Shown: positions 8,378 through 18,938, counted from the first letter of the stretch. The stretch is 64,000 nt of DNA from Chromatiales bacterium (GCA_016789845.1 JAEUQA010000051.1:1-64000), one strand, 5' to 3'. Numbers and translations are program-made. Notes: a model not told the origin generated them from the sequence alone.

Positions 8378-9643
8378 TCATTCCAGCGTCCAGCGCAGGG
8401 AGAGCTGCAGCTGGTTCTGGCGCGACGTCCGCGGCAGGCCGTTGAACACCCAGGCGCACTGCGTCGTCTCGCAGTGCTCCGTGGCAATGGCCACGTATTC
8501 CGCCCCCAGGCGCATGTGTGCCGACCACTCGTAGAGCCAGCTCGCCGTCCAGGCATGACCGTCGTCCCGGTTCGTGTACTTGGCGGGATCGTTGTAGGGC
8601 TGCACGTCGAAATCGTCGTAGCGGGCGCTCACCCGGTGCCGGCCGAAGGCACGGGTGAGCAGCAGAAAGCGGGCGTCGAATCCGGAATCCCACACGTGCC
8701 ACGGGCCCAGGTCCGGCCCCATCCGGGTGATGCCGTCCAGCCACTGGCTGATGACGCCGATATCGCCGGGCAGGGTGAACTGCAGGCCCAGGTGATCGAA
8801 CCGGGTCTGCCAGGCGTAGTCCATGCCGTTCAGTGCCTCGGGATCGCCGTGATTGTCGTAGTGGAAGTACTTGAGGCGGAAGGACTCGCCCATCCGCCAC
8901 TCGACGCCGGCGTAGAACCCGGGGTCGTGGTCGATCTCCTCGAAGGGCTCGAGGCCCCGGTCGTTGTCGGGCACCGGCTCCCAGGGCTCGATCGCGGGGA
9001 TCTCCGGCAGGGGCAGTGAGCTGGTGAGACCGGTCTGCCTGTCGTGCAGCGACCAGCCCCGCCAGTTCAGCAGGGCGCCCGTCGGATCGTTGCCGTAGAA
9101 CATCGCCCCCTCGAAGGCCAGCTCCGGCGCGAGCGGCAGCTGCGACAGCACGCGGCTCACCCGGACCTCCGCGCCAACGGTGCGCAGCTCCTCGCCGATC
9201 CAGGTGTTGATGGCCGACGCCGACAGCCCGTAGGGACTGCTCCAGCCGGGGTCCACGTTCTCCAGCGAGAGCTTCGGGTAGAAGGCCCCGATGCGGCTCC
9301 GGACCCGCCAGGGCGTGCGGGGCACGGGCCGCCATTCCAGGTACGCTTCGGTGAGGTCCAGAGGGCGGTCCTTGGTGTCCTGGATGTTCAGTACGCCATG
9401 GGCGACCACGGTAGGGGTCAGCCGGCCGCGGTATTCGAGGAAGGCCCGCGAGAACTCCAGCGGGCCGTCGTCCTCGTCGAAGCGCAACTTGCCCTCGCCC
9501 TCGTCGAGCCAGGTCGTGAAGGGGGACGACACCTTGATCGCGCTGACCTCCACCGCGCCCTCGAAAACGTGGCGGTCGCCGGCATCCGCGGCTATCACCA
9601 GCCCCGCATGGAGCGCGAGCGCGACCAGCAGCGGGCCGCGCAT
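8378..9643 (-). CDS. Predicted outer-membrane beta-barrel protein
   Basis: A 421-residue protein of unknown function. It has a signal peptide (cleavage near IAADAGD) and a body rich in alternating aromatic, polar and charged strands (FRLKYFHYDN, HRVSARYDDFDVQ, NQLQLSLRWTLE). The C-terminal half looks like porin strands and the last residues form a typical amphipathic strand. The ATG overlaps the stop of the upstream cupredoxin gene (TGATG), so the two are translated together. I recall similar barrel-cupredoxin pairs beside GGDEF/EAL genes in other gammaproteobacteria. Substrate is unknown; outer-membrane location is inferred from composition. Confidence 0.65.
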   Translation of the reverse strand: MRGPLLVALALHAGLVIAADAGDRHVFEGAVEVSAIKVSSPFTTWLDEGEGKLRFDEDDGPLEFSRAFLEYRGRLTPTVVAHGVLNIQDTKDRPLDLTEAYLEWRPVPRTPWRVRSRIGAFYPKLSLENVDPGWSSPYGLSASAINTWIGEELRTVGAEVRVSRVLSQLPLAPELAFEGAMFYGNDPTGALLNWRGWSLHDRQTGLTSSLPLPEIPAIEPWEPVPDNDRGLEPFEEIDHDPGFYAGVEWRMGESFRLKYFHYDNHGDPEALNGMDYAWQTRFDHLGLQFTLPGDIGVISQWLDGITRMGPDLGPWHVWDSGFDARFLLLTRAFGRHRVSARYDDFDVQPYNDPAKYTNRDDGHAWTASWLYEWSAHMRLGAEYVAIATEHCETTQCAWVFNGLPRTSRQNQLQLSLRWTLE

Positions 9644-10308
9644 CAGTAGTCTCCGCCGGCCAGGGCGCCGCGCTTCTTCGGTCCCGGCGCATAACCCGCC
9701 ACGTCGAGCCGGAATGACAGGCTCGCCGGCGCCGAGGAGCTGACCTCCACCGCACCCACCTCCGGCGGGCTGCCACGATCCAGGCCTGGCGCCCAGGCCC
9801 GCACAACGTGCCTGCCGGCCGGCACGTCGGCCAGGGTTACGCGCCCATCCGGACCCGTGACCCCGAAGCGCGTCGACTCGACGACCACGACATAGCCCAG
9901 CATGGAATCGTGGATGTTGCACCCGAGGACGACGACCCCGGGGCGGGCGAAGCGCTGCACGAGGCGGTCGCTGCCCTTGTACAGGGGCAGCGCGAAGGCG
10001 TTCGGCCTGGAGAAGGAATAGACGTGGTGGCTGGTGGGGTCGCTGTTGGTGAACTGGACGTCGCTGCCGGCCTGGACGACCGAGATCGCGGGGACGAAGG
10101 CCTCGTCACGCTGGTCGACGACCACCGGCGGCGGGCCGCCCGGCGCGCGAACGTCGGGGAGGTAGACGACGACGCCGGCAGCTGGCCGGCCGTCGGGTCC
10201 CGTCGCTGCCAGGGACACCTGCTGTCCGCCCCAGGCAATGCCGGGTGCTGTCGCGCCGGCTAGCGCGGCGACCAGCATCCGGAAGACAACCCAGCGCCCC
10301 GCGCCCAT
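9643..10308 (-). CDS. Periplasmic cupredoxin-like (methylamine-utilisation-type) protein
   Basis: A 221-residue exported protein with a signal peptide ending near AWG. A cupredoxin-like fold spans about residues 28-143, then a carboxypeptidase-regulatory-like beta domain (GPDGRVTLADVPAGRHVVRAW). Candidate type-1 copper ligands are His94/His95 in TSHHVYS and Cys130, His133 and Met136 in GCNIHDSML. Such proteins are often annotated as methylamine utilisation proteins, but no methylamine genes are nearby. The ATG at 10308 was preferred to a longer frame to 10422 because a signal peptide follows it. It is coupled to the barrel gene. Confidence 0.75.
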   Translation of the reverse strand: MGAGRWVVFRMLVAALAGATAPGIAWGGQQVSLAATGPDGRPAAGVVVYLPDVRAPGGPPPVVVDQRDEAFVPAISVVQAGSDVQFTNSDPTSHHVYSFSRPNAFALPLYKGSDRLVQRFARPGVVVLGCNIHDSMLGYVVVVESTRFGVTGPDGRVTLADVPAGRHVVRAWAPGLDRGSPPEVGAVEVSSSAPASLSFRLDVAGYAPGPKKRGALAGGDY

Positions 10309-10520
10309 CCCGAACTCACCCCGATCCCGTCCAGGCCAGGCAACATAATGGCCGCCGCGCGGCGGTGCTGTGACCAGGTCCCCGATTCCAGTGGCGTACG
10401 CGGACTGGTCGGGACGTGACATAACTCACGGACCCCCGCCGACCCCAACGGCTACCTTGCCCGGTGCATCCCGGCTGTCCTTGGTGACCGGCCGGCACGA
10501 CTGGTCGTGGGCAGGGGCGA
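10309..10520. other. Divergent intergenic region
   Basis: 212 bases separate the cupredoxin-barrel pair (minus) from the GGDEF/EAL gene (plus). It must hold both promoters. I see no convincing sigma-70 pair and no strong inverted repeat. An AGGGGCGA directly before the ATG at 10521 is the ribosome site of the plus-strand gene. Confidence 0.5.
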
Positions 10521-12953
10521 ATGAACCGCAGTTTTGGCACCCGGATCTTCCTGGTCATCCTTGGCCTCGTCGCTGTCATCCAGTCAGTGACGGTGATTGC
10601 GGCGCTGGATGCCCTGCGCAACGACGCCATCCAGAAGGCCAATCACGAGCTCGAGGTGGGCCAGCGCGTGTTCGAGCGCCTGCTGGCCGAGCGGGCCGCG
10701 CAGCTGTCGACGGCGGTGCGGATCCTGGCCAGTGACTACGGCTTCAAGGAGGCCATCGCCACCAGCGACACCGCGACGATCCGGTCGGTGCTCGCCAACC
10801 ACGGCGGGCGCGTGCGGGCCGACCTGTCGGCCTTCATCGGCGCCGACGCAGCGATCGTCACCAGCACCCATGACTTCGTCCCGGGCGACGAGCGGGGGAG
10901 CCCCGGCGCGTTCCCGTTCGCTGGGATGCTGACCGACGCCGCGCAGGGCCAGTCGGCGACTGGCGTGGTGCTGATCCCGGGTGCAGGGGCCTACCAGATC
11001 GTCGTGACGCCAGTCCGGGCGCCGGAACTGATCGGCTGGATCTGCATCGGCTTCGTCATCGACGACAGCCTGGCAGGCGCCTTCAAGGACCTGACGAACC
11101 TCGACGTCTCCTTCAGCCCCGCGAACAACTCGGCACTGCTGGCCTCGACCCTCGGTCCGGACGTGCGCCGTGCCATGCCAGCCGCCCTGGCCGGGATCGA
11201 TGATCCTGGCGCGCGACCGGTCGAGGTCCAGGTGGGGGATGCCGCGTACCTCACGCTCCGGTCCCCACTCCCCGGCGCCGGCCAGGCCCTCGTGGCCGTC
11301 CTCCAGACCTCCATGAGCGAGGCGCTGGAAGCCTTCCGGGGCCTGGTCGCGAAAGTCCTCGTCATCGTGGCCATCGCCCTCGCGCTGGCCATCGGCGCGG
11401 CGCGGCTCGTCGCCAGCAGCGTTACCCGGCCACTGCGCCAGCTCGCCGATGCGGCACGGCGCATCGCCGGCGGCTTCTATGGCGAGCCGGTGGCCATGAC
11501 CCGGCAGGACGAATTCGGGCTGGTGTCCCACGCCTTCAACGAGATGCAGGACGGCATCGCGCAACGCGAGGCGCGCATCGTCCACCAGGCCCGGCACGAT
11601 GGCCTCACGGGGCTGCCAAACCGGCTCGCGCTCCGCGACCGCATCGGGGTTGCGCTCGCGAGGTCGGCCCGCAGCACGGAAGCCGGGGCGCTGCTGCTGG
11701 TGGACATCGTCGCCTTCAAGGCCATCAACGACTCCCTGGGCCACGACACCGGGGACCAGGTGCTGCAGGAGATCAGCTGCCGGCTCAGCGCCCACGCCAG
11801 GTCCGCCGACACGGTGGCGCGCTACGGCGGCAACGGCTTCGTGCTGCTGCTGGAGGACGTTGGCGAAGCCGCCGTGCGCCAGGCCGCCCGGCGGATCCTG
11901 GACACGACCGCCGAGCCGTTGCGCCTCGCGAAGGGCCAGGTCCGCATCGACCTCACCGTGGGCATCTGCCTCTTCCCGGAACACGGCGATGATGCAGAGA
12001 CACTCCTGCGCCGCGCCGAGATCGCGATGTACGCCGCCCGCTCGGCCGGGCGCTCCGTCGATGTGTATTCCATGGGCCAGGACGAGACTCACCTGCGGCG
12101 GCTGGGCCTGCTCGGTGAACTCGCGGCCGCTCTCGAGCAGGACCAGCTGGAGATCTTCTACCAGCCCAAGATGGATCTCCGGACCGGGCGCGTGCGGCAG
12201 GCGGAGGCCCTGGTGCGCTGGGTGCACCCGGCGCGCGGGATGATCGGTCCCGACGAGTTCATCACCCTGGCCGAGCAGTCCGGCCTGATCGGCCAGCTGA
12301 CCCACCTGGTGCTGCGGAAGGTGATCCGGCAGGTGCGGCAGTGGAGTTCTGCGGGCATCGACCTGGCGGTGTCGGTGAACGTCTCCGCCCTGGATCTCCC
12401 GGCGGAGGGCTTCCCGGAGCGGGTCATGGAGCTGCTCCGCGAGAATGGCGTCCATCCGTCCCGGCTGACCCTGGAGATGACCGAGAGCACCGTCATCCGC
12501 GACGTGAACCTCACCCGTGAGGTGATGCGCCAGCTGCGGGACGCCGGCGTGCAGTTCTCCATCGACGACTTCGGCACCGGCTACTCGTCGCTGGCGCAGC
12601 TCCGCAGCCTGCCGCTGCACGAACTCAAGATCGACAAGTCCTTCGTCCTGCACCTGACGGAGAGCCAGGAGGACGTGCTCATCGTCCGCTCCACGATCGA
12701 GCTGGCCCACAACATGGGCCTGGTCGTCTGCGCCGAGGGGGTGGAGTCGACGGCCGCCGTCGAGCTGCTCCGGAGCCTGAACTGCGACATTGGCCAGGGA
12801 TACTGCATCAGCCGGCCGGTTCCGGCGGGCGCCCTTGCAGAGTGGCTGGCGAGCCACGAACAGGCCGTTGCGTCGGCGGCCAGGACGCCGGTCAGTGCAG
12901 CACCACAGTCTTCATTCCGTTTACAAACACCCGATGCTCCGGCCGGAGCCTGA
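10521..12953 (+). CDS. Membrane sensor with degenerate GGDEF and intact EAL domain
   Basis: An 810-residue c-di-GMP enzyme. An N-terminal helix (about 8-28), a periplasmic sensor of about 240 residues (Cache-like by length and position), a second helix (about 275-297), a HAMP segment (VTRPLRQLADAARRI), a GGDEF domain beginning HDGLTGLPNRLALRDRI, then an EAL domain. The cyclase signature is GGNGF (436-440) instead of GG(D/E)EF, so synthesis of c-di-GMP is unlikely. The EAL core looks active: EALVRW (562-567), a TESTVIRD segment, DDFGTGYSSL (682-691) and KIDKSFV. I infer a phosphodiesterase with a regulatory GGDEF. It is divergent from the cupredoxin-barrel pair, suggesting a shared signal. Confidence 0.9.
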   Translation: MNRSFGTRIFLVILGLVAVIQSVTVIAALDALRNDAIQKANHELEVGQRVFERLLAERAAQLSTAVRILASDYGFKEAIATSDTATIRSVLANHGGRVRADLSAFIGADAAIVTSTHDFVPGDERGSPGAFPFAGMLTDAAQGQSATGVVLIPGAGAYQIVVTPVRAPELIGWICIGFVIDDSLAGAFKDLTNLDVSFSPANNSALLASTLGPDVRRAMPAALAGIDDPGARPVEVQVGDAAYLTLRSPLPGAGQALVAVLQTSMSEALEAFRGLVAKVLVIVAIALALAIGAARLVASSVTRPLRQLADAARRIAGGFYGEPVAMTRQDEFGLVSHAFNEMQDGIAQREARIVHQARHDGLTGLPNRLALRDRIGVALARSARSTEAGALLLVDIVAFKAINDSLGHDTGDQVLQEISCRLSAHARSADTVARYGGNGFVLLLEDVGEAAVRQAARRILDTTAEPLRLAKGQVRIDLTVGICLFPEHGDDAETLLRRAEIAMYAARSAGRSVDVYSMGQDETHLRRLGLLGELAAALEQDQLEIFYQPKMDLRTGRVRQAEALVRWVHPARGMIGPDEFITLAEQSGLIGQLTHLVLRKVIRQVRQWSSAGIDLAVSVNVSALDLPAEGFPERVMELLRENGVHPSRLTLEMTESTVIRDVNLTREVMRQLRDAGVQFSIDDFGTGYSSLAQLRSLPLHELKIDKSFVLHLTESQEDVLIVRSTIELAHNMGLVVCAEGVESTAAVELLRSLNCDIGQGYCISRPVPAGALAEWLASHEQAVASAARTPVSAAPQSSFRLQTPDAPAGA

Positions 12954-13008
12954 CCGCCCGGCCGGGGCGCGCTGGCGGGACGGGCATCATTCAGCCTATC
13001 CTCCAGGG

Positions 13009-13806
13009 ATGAAGAAATTCCTGAAGTTCCTGGGCGCCGTGGCGGGACTGGTCGTGCTGCTGGTGGCGGCGCTCGCGGTCTTCGTCATGCTGACGCTGAA
13101 GCCCAACCTGCCGGGCAGCGAGTTCGCCCTGCAGCCCTTGCCGGCCGAGGCCGGACGCAACGTGATCGTCTTCGGTGCCACGGGCAAGCTCGGCACCGAG
13201 ATCGTGCGGGACCTCCGGGAGCATGGCGACCAGGTCACGGCCTTCGTCCGGGCCAGCTCGGACCGCAGCCAGCTCGACCCCCTCGGGGTGAACTTTGCGG
13301 TGGGCGACGTGCTGGATCCCGCGTCCGTGCAGGCGGCCTTCCAGGCCGGCAACTTCGACGCCGCCATCGCGACCATCGCGGGGCTGTCCGAGGCGGACCT
13401 GGACCGGCAGGGCAACATCAACGTGGCGGACGCCGCCGTGGCTACCGGCGTGCAGAGGGTCATCTTCATCAGCACCGTGGGCGCCGGCGACAGCCGGGAG
13501 GCCGCCCCGCTGATCTCGCGCCTGGCGCTGTCGAAGATCCTGCCCCAGAAGACGGCGGCGGAGGAGCATTTCCGGGCCAGCGGCCTCAGCTACACCATCA
13601 TCCGGCCCGGCGGCCTGCCGCCCGGCGTGGTGCCCACGGGGCGGGGGATCCTGAGCGAGGATCCCGCCACCATGGGCTTCATCAAGCGTCCGGACCTGGC
13701 CCGGCTGGTGGTGGGCGTGCTCTACGACGACCGCACCATCGGCAAGACCCTCGCCGCGGTGGATCCGGATTTGCAGCGGCCCTGGGAGGGCGGGGACCCG
13801 GAGTAG
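13009..13806 (+). CDS. Membrane-anchored NAD(P)-binding Rossmann protein
   Basis: A 265-residue atypical short-chain dehydrogenase/NmrA-like protein. An N-terminal helix (about 7-29) would tether it to the inner membrane. It is followed by the dinucleotide motif VIVFGATGKLGTEIV (about 50-64) and an NAD(P)H-binding fold with VQRVIFISTVGAGD and YTIIRPGGLPPG. The frame runs further upstream into the GGDEF/EAL gene, but the ATG at 13009 gives the membrane anchor and avoids overlap. Substrate unknown; related proteins are annotated as NAD(P)H-binding or epimerase-like. Confidence 0.8.
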   Translation: MKKFLKFLGAVAGLVVLLVAALAVFVMLTLKPNLPGSEFALQPLPAEAGRNVIVFGATGKLGTEIVRDLREHGDQVTAFVRASSDRSQLDPLGVNFAVGDVLDPASVQAAFQAGNFDAAIATIAGLSEADLDRQGNINVADAAVATGVQRVIFISTVGAGDSREAAPLISRLALSKILPQKTAAEEHFRASGLSYTIIRPGGLPPGVVPTGRGILSEDPATMGFIKRPDLARLVVGVLYDDRTIGKTLAAVDPDLQRPWEGGDPE

Positions 13807-13825
13807 CCGAACCCGGGTGTAACCC

Positions 13826-15913
13826 TCACACCTCGCCGTAGCGGCTGCCGGTGCCAATCCAGCGCTGCATCAGTTCCTCGGCGAGGGCCGGTCGGTCGGC
13901 GAGCTTCTGCGCCAGTTCCTGCACGACCGGCATGAGGTCGGCGTCCCGCACCAGGTCCGCGACGCGCAGCTGCATCTGCCCCGTCTGCCGGGTGCCCAGC
14001 ACCTCCCCGGGTCCGCGCAGCTCCAGGTCCCGCTGGGCCACCTCGAAGCCGTCATTCGTCCCGCGCAGCACGTCGAGCCGGGCACGCGCCATCGCCGCCA
14101 GCGGGCTCCGGTAGAGCAGCACGCAGGTGCTCGAGTCCCGGCCGCGGCCGACGCGCCCGCGCAACTGGTGGAGCTGGGAAAGGCCGAGGCGTTCCGCGTT
14201 CTCGATGATCATGAGCGTCGCGGCCGGCACGTCGACGCCCACCTCGATGACGGTGGTGGCGACCAGCAGCTGGACCTTGCCCTGGGCGAAGGCCTTCATC
14301 ACCTTCTCCTTGTCGGCGGGGGCCATCCGGCCGTGGATGAGGCCCACGCGGACGTCGGGCAGGGCTTCCGCGAGGGCGGCCGCGGTGGGCTCCGCCGCCT
14401 CCGACTCCAGGTGCTCCGACTCCTCGATCAGCGGGCACACCCAGTAGACCCGCGCGCCGGAACGGATGGCGGCCTGCACCCGCTCCACGACCTCGGGCCG
14501 CCGCCTGTCCGACAGCGCTACCGTGTTCACCGGCTGCCGGCCCGGCGGCAGCTCCCGGATCACGGAACTGTCCAGGTCTGCGTAGAGCGTCATCGCCAGC
14601 GTGCGGGGGATGGGCGTGGCCGTCATCACCAGCTGGTGCGGCTTCAGTTCGCGCCCGTTGCCATTCGCCCCCTTGTCCATCAGCTTCAGCCGCTGGTGCA
14701 CGCCAAAGCGGTGCTGCTCGTCGACGATCACCAGCGCCAGGCTCCTGTACCGGAGGTTCTCCTGGAACAGGGCGTGGGTGCCGACGATCACCTCCGCGGT
14801 GCCGTCCTCGATGGCGGCGTAGGTCTGGGTGCGGGCCTTCTGGCCGAGGCTGCCGGAGAGCCACGCGACCGTGATGCCCAGGGGCCGGAACCAGCGGAAG
14901 AAACTGTCCCGGTGCTGCTCGGCCAGCAGTTCCGTCGGCGCCATGATCGCCACCTGGTGCCCGTGGGCCACGGCGAGCAGCGCCGCCGCGGCGGCCACCA
15001 CGGTCTTGCCGCAGCCCACGTCGCCCTGGACCAGCCGCATCATCGGGCAGCCGCTCGCGACGTCCGCGTCGATGTCGGCCAGGGCGGCGCGCTGGCCGGC
15101 GGTGAGCTCGAAGCCCAGGCTGGCGAGGAACTCCTGGCGCAACTGCCGCGCACGGTCGGCGCCGGCGGCGAGGCTCACGGCCGTGTCCTGCCGCGCGCGC
15201 TCCCTGATCTGGCGCAGGCTCAGGTGCTGGGCGAGGAGTTCCTCCAGCGCCAGCCGCCGCTGGCAGGGGTGCATGCCGGAGCTGAGCAGTTGCAGGTCGG
15301 CTCCGGCGGGCGGGCGGTGCACGTAGCGCAGCGCCTCGGCCAGGCCGGGCAGCGCCGGGCCGCGAATACCGGCGTCGGGCAGTTCGTCGGTCAACCGTGG
15401 CAGCAGCCGGTCCAGCACCTGGCCGGTGAGATCCCGCAGCCGGAACTGGGCGAGTCCCTCCACGGCGGGGTAGACCGGCGTCAGGCGCTCATCGAGCGGC
15501 AACGTCTGGCCGGCGGCCAGCACGCGGTATTCCGGGTGGACCATCTCGTTGCCGAGTGGACCGGGCCGGACCTCGCCGTAGCAGCGCAGCCGCGCGCCGG
15601 CCACCAGGTTGTCCTGCTGGGCCCGGGAGAAGTGGAAGAAGCGCAGCGTAAGCTGCCCCGTCCGGTCCGTGAGGCGCACCAGCAGGCTGCGCCGGCGCCG
15701 GAAGGCCACGTCCGCCAGCGCGATCTCGCCCTCGACCACCGCCCGTTGTCCGGGCCGCAACGACCCGAGTGCCACCACGCGGGTCCGGTCCTCGTAGCGC
15801 TGCGGGAGAAGGAACAGCAGGTCGAGGGGTCGCTCGATCCCCAGCCGCGACAGCCGCTCGGCGACGGCAGGGCCGACGCCCCGCAGGCTCAGCAGGCTGC
15901 CGGCTTCAGGCAA
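13826..15913 (-). CDS. recG: ATP-dependent DNA helicase RecG
   Basis: Branch-migrating helicase for stalled forks and recombination intermediates, 695 residues. The N-terminal wedge domain opens with [20 protein letters not shown]. Motor motifs are Walker [11 protein letters not shown], motif [10 protein letters not shown] (DEQH), motif [17 protein letters not shown] and motif [12 protein letters not shown]. The best start is a TTG at 15913 overlapping the ridA stop by eight bases; no ATG or GTG lies between it and the wedge domain. It is the last gene of the gmk-rpoZ-spoT-ridA-recG run common in gammaproteobacteria. Confidence 0.96.
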   Translation of the reverse strand: MPEAGSLLSLRGVGPAVAERLSRLGIERPLDLLFLLPQRYEDRTRVVALGSLRPGQRAVVEGEIALADVAFRRRRSLLVRLTDRTGQLTLRFFHFSRAQQDNLVAGARLRCYGEVRPGPLGNEMVHPEYRVLAAGQTLPLDERLTPVYPAVEGLAQFRLRDLTGQVLDRLLPRLTDELPDAGIRGPALPGLAEALRYVHRPPAGADLQLLSSGMHPCQRRLALEELLAQHLSLRQIRERARQDTAVSLAAGADRARQLRQEFLASLGFELTAGQRAALADIDADVASGCPMMRLVQGDVGCGKTVVAAAAALLAVAHGHQVAIMAPTELLAEQHRDSFFRWFRPLGITVAWLSGSLGQKARTQTYAAIEDGTAEVIVGTHALFQENLRYRSLALVIVDEQHRFGVHQRLKLMDKGANGNGRELKPHQLVMTATPIPRTLAMTLYADLDSSVIRELPPGRQPVNTVALSDRRRPEVVERVQAAIRSGARVYWVCPLIEESEHLESEAAEPTAAALAEALPDVRVGLIHGRMAPADKEKVMKAFAQGKVQLLVATTVIEVGVDVPAATLMIIENAERLGLSQLHQLRGRVGRGRDSSTCVLLYRSPLAAMARARLDVLRGTNDGFEVAQRDLELRGPGEVLGTRQTGQMQLRVADLVRDADLMPVVQELAQKLADRPALAEELMQRWIGTGSRYGEV

Positions 15914-16286
15914 CCAGGACCGCGTCCGCCTCGACGGCTGCGCCCCGTGGCAGAGAAGCGACCCCGATGGCGGCCCGCGCGGGATAAGGCTGGGCGAAGA
16001 ACTCGGCCATCACTTCGTTGACGACGGAGAAGTGACCGAGGTCCACGAGGAACACCGTGACCTTCACGGCCCGGTCCAGTGACGAGCCCGCCGCCTCCGC
16101 CACGGCGGCGAGATTGCGGAACACCTGCCGCACCTGGTCGCGCATGTCACCGGTGAGCAGCTGGCCCGTGGCCGGGTCCAGTGGTAGCTGGCCGGACAAC
16201 CAGATGACCCCGCCGGCGCGAATGCCCTGGGAATAGGTGCCGATGGCAGCCGGCGCCTTGTTCGACTCGATGGCTTGCTTACTCAT
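15906..16286 (-). CDS. ridA: RidA family 2-iminobutanoate/2-iminopropanoate deaminase
   Basis: A 126-residue RidA protein that hydrolyses reactive enamine/imine by-products of PLP enzymes such as threonine dehydratase. Family stretches are [23 protein letters not shown] near the N-terminus, [19 protein letters not shown] and the C-terminal [22 protein letters not shown], whose Arg (in PARA) binds the substrate carboxylate. Full family length. It lies 13 bases after spoT, a common gammaproteobacterial order. Confidence 0.95.
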   Translation of the reverse strand: MSKQAIESNKAPAAIGTYSQGIRAGGVIWLSGQLPLDPATGQLLTGDMRDQVRQVFRNLAAVAEAAGSSLDRAVKVTVFLVDLGHFSVVNEVMAEFFAQPYPARAAIGVASLPRGAAVEADAVLVA

Positions 16287-16299
16287 ACAAAGGGTTTGC

Positions 16300-18453
16300 T
16301 CATGTGCAGGTCCGCGTCAGTTTCTTCACCACGCTCATCCGCCGCAGGCTCCGGATCACGTTCGCCAGGTGCCGGCGATCGCGCACCAGGATGGAGAACA
16401 GCATGGTGGCTGCGTCGTCCTGGCCTTCATCGATGGATACCTGCTCGATATTGGAGCCCGCATCCGCAATGTGCGCCGCCACTTCCGCTAGGACGCCGGG
16501 CCTGTTGTCCACGTCCACCCGGATCTCGGCGGAGAATTCCCGGTCGATCCCGGCCTGCCAGGTGACGGCGATCCACTTGTTGGGCTGCTTCCGGTACTCG
16601 CCGAGGTTACCGCACACGTTGCGGTGGACCACGACGCCCCGGCCGGCGCTCAGGTAACCCATGATCGCATCCCCGGGAATCGGATGACAGCAGCGCGCGT
16701 AGGACACCACGAGCCCCTCGGTGCCGGCAATGGCGATCGGCGTGGGCTTGCCGGGCTCGGTGCCGGCCGCGACCGGCGACTGCAGCAGGGCCTTGGCCAC
16801 GAGTGGTGCCAGCCGCTCGCCCAGCCCGAGCTGCTCGAACAGTTCATTGGTGTTGTTGAGGCCGAACTCGTCCAGCAGCGCCTTCATCTGCTGGTCGCTG
16901 ATCTTCCGGAGCGGCGTGCCGGCGTCCCGGAGGGCCTGGTCGAGCAGGCGCCGCCCGAGGTCGAGCGCCTCGTTGAAGCGCAGGTTCTTCAGGTACTGGC
17001 GGATGGAAGCGCGGGCCTTCGCCGTCGCCACGAAGTTGACCCAGCTGGGGTTCGGGTGGGCGCCCTTGGCCGTGATGACCTCCACCGTCTGGCCATTCTC
17101 GATCTGGGTGCGCAGGGGCACCAGGCGGCGGTCGATCTTGGCGGCGACGCACCGGTTGCCCACGTCGGTGTGGACCGCATAGGCAAAGTCCACGCAGGTG
17201 GAGCCCCGCGGCAGCCGGAGGATGTCACCCCTGGGCGTGAAGACGTACACGGCGTCGGGGAAGAGGTCGACCTTGACGTGCTCCATGAACTCTTCCGAGT
17301 TCGCTGACAGCTGCATCTCGTTGATGCTGGCCAGCCACTCCCGGGCGCGGGCCTCCGGCGCCGCGACTTCCCGGTCGGTGTCCTTGTACTGCCAGTGGGC
17401 CGCGATGCCCCGCTCGGCGATGCGGTCCATCTCCGTGGTGCGGATCTGCACCTCGATTGGCATGCCGTTGGGCCCGAAGAGGCTGGTGTGCAGCGACTGG
17501 TAGCCGTTGATGCGCGGGATGGCGATGTAGTCCTTGAAGCGGCCCGGCATCGGCTTGTACAGCTGATGCACGATGCCCAGGGTCCGGTAGCACTCATCCA
17601 CCGAGTCCACCACCACCCGGAAGCCGAAGACGTCGGCGATGTCGCCGAGGGAGCGCTTCTTGGCCTCCATCTTGCGGTAGATGCTGTACAGGTGCTTCTT
17701 GCGGCCGGTCACGCTGGCCTTGATGCCGGCGTTGTCCATGGCGTTGTTGAGGCGTTCGGAGATGCGCTTGACGAACTGCTTCTGGTTGCCCTCGGCGCGC
17801 CGCACGGTCTTGTCGAGGACCCGGTAGCGGAACGGGTGGGCGTGGCGGAAGCCCAGGTCTTCAAGCTGGGTCTTGACCGCGTTGATCCCCAGGCGGTTGG
17901 CGATGGGCGCGTAGATCTCCAGGGTTTCCCTGGCGATGCGCTGCTGCTTGTCGCCCGGCATGGAGTCCAGCGTCTGCATGTTGTGCAGCCGGTCCGCGAG
18001 CTTGATCAGGATGACGCGGATGTCCTGCACCATCGCCAGCATCATCTTGCGGAAACTCTCCACCTGCAGCTCGGTCCTGCTGCTGAAGTTGAGCTTGTCC
18101 AGCTTGCTGACGCCGTCCACCAGGGCGGCAATCTCGGCGCCGAACTTCGCGGCGATCTCGTGCTTGGCGGTCGGCGTGTCCTCGATCACGTCGTGCATCA
18201 GCGCCGCCGCGAGGCTCTGGTAGTCCATGCGCAGGTCGGCGAGGATCGCGGCTACCGCAACCGGGTGGGTGATGTAGGGATCGCCGGAGCGGCGCTTCTG
18301 GCCCTGGTGGGCATCCGCGCTGAAGGCGTAGGCATCGGCAATGATGCCGAGCTGCTGCTTGGGCAGGTAGTTCGCCTTCTGCAGCAGGCTGCCGAGCCCG
18401 CTGTTGCGGCGGGACAGGGGCAGGCGGTTCAGGATGATCGCGGCGTAATCCAT
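16300..18453 (-). CDS. spoT: Bifunctional (p)ppGpp synthetase/hydrolase SpoT
   Basis: Makes and degrades the alarmone ppGpp. The 717 residues show, in order, an HD hydrolase domain ([29 protein letters not shown] and [12 protein letters not shown]), a synthetase domain ([17 protein letters not shown] and [15 protein letters not shown]), a TGS domain ([18 protein letters not shown]) and a C-terminal ACT domain ([18 protein letters not shown]). The intact HD residues mark it as the SpoT-type hydrolase rather than RelA. It follows rpoZ, as in E. coli. Confidence 0.97.
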   Translation of the reverse strand: MDYAAIILNRLPLSRRNSGLGSLLQKANYLPKQQLGIIADAYAFSADAHQGQKRRSGDPYITHPVAVAAILADLRMDYQSLAAALMHDVIEDTPTAKHEIAAKFGAEIAALVDGVSKLDKLNFSSRTELQVESFRKMMLAMVQDIRVILIKLADRLHNMQTLDSMPGDKQQRIARETLEIYAPIANRLGINAVKTQLEDLGFRHAHPFRYRVLDKTVRRAEGNQKQFVKRISERLNNAMDNAGIKASVTGRKKHLYSIYRKMEAKKRSLGDIADVFGFRVVVDSVDECYRTLGIVHQLYKPMPGRFKDYIAIPRINGYQSLHTSLFGPNGMPIEVQIRTTEMDRIAERGIAAHWQYKDTDREVAAPEARAREWLASINEMQLSANSEEFMEHVKVDLFPDAVYVFTPRGDILRLPRGSTCVDFAYAVHTDVGNRCVAAKIDRRLVPLRTQIENGQTVEVITAKGAHPNPSWVNFVATAKARASIRQYLKNLRFNEALDLGRRLLDQALRDAGTPLRKISDQQMKALLDEFGLNNTNELFEQLGLGERLAPLVAKALLQSPVAAGTEPGKPTPIAIAGTEGLVVSYARCCHPIPGDAIMGYLSAGRGVVVHRNVCGNLGEYRKQPNKWIAVTWQAGIDREFSAEIRVDVDNRPGVLAEVAAHIADAGSNIEQVSIDEGQDDAATMLFSILVRDRRHLANVIRSLRRMSVVKKLTRTCT

Positions 18454-18536
18454 GGGCCGATTCTAGCCCTGCCGTGGTGGCCGGGACTGGCGGAAAGTCA
18501 GGATTACGTCCCCGGCTTGCGCCGGTGCGGCGGAGG

Positions 18537-18833
18537 TCAGTCGGTCAGGTCGTCGTCCAGGCGATCCAGATGGATCGGCGGGTTCAGCAGGGCCTCGGCC
18601 TGCTCCCGGGCCATGAGGTCTTCCGGCGTCTGGTCGGCTTCCTTGAGCAGCTCGGAGGTCACGAGGCCGGCGGCGATCTCGCGCAGCGCAACCACCGTGG
18701 GCTTGTCGTTTTCCCGTTCCAAGAGCGGCTCGGCGCCGTTGGCGATGCGGCGGGAGCGCTTGGCGGCCACCATCACCAGCTCGAACAGGTTGGGAATCTG
18801 CTTCAGGCAGTCTTCGACGGTGATGCGGGCCAT
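18537..18833 (-). CDS. rpoZ: RNA polymerase omega subunit
   Basis: A 98-residue omega subunit opening with [20 protein letters not shown], followed by the conserved [11 protein letters not shown] and a downstream [13 protein letters not shown]. Omega helps assemble beta-prime and forms part of the ppGpp site 1 in E. coli polymerase. It lies between gmk and spoT, as in many gammaproteobacteria. Confidence 0.97.
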   Translation of the reverse strand: MARITVEDCLKQIPNLFELVMVAAKRSRRIANGAEPLLERENDKPTVVALREIAAGLVTSELLKEADQTPEDLMAREQAEALLNPPIHLDRLDDDLTD

Positions 18834-18896
18834 GTGCTCTGCTCAGGGTGGTTGCCGGGGGCGGGACTCTAGGGCGCCGGCTGGTCCCAGCGCAAT

Positions 18897-18921
18897 GGCA
18901 TATGAACAATTGCCATATGCC
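18897..18921. repeat. Inverted repeat between gmk and rpoZ
   Basis: GGCATATG (18897-18904) and CATATGCC (18914-18921) are inverted around a nine-base loop in the 105-base gap between gmk and rpoZ. AT content is locally high for this genome. It could be an operator, part of an rpoZ promoter region, or a weak processing hairpin; nothing shown decides between these. Confidence 0.35.
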
Positions 18922-18938
18922 GCCGCAGTGACGGGCCG

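Noticed and set aside
10584..12857. A 757-residue frame antisense to the GGDEF/EAL gene
   Set aside because: Composition is the His/Gln/Arg/Asp-rich pattern typical of antisense frames in GC-rich genes; no motif or ribosome site.
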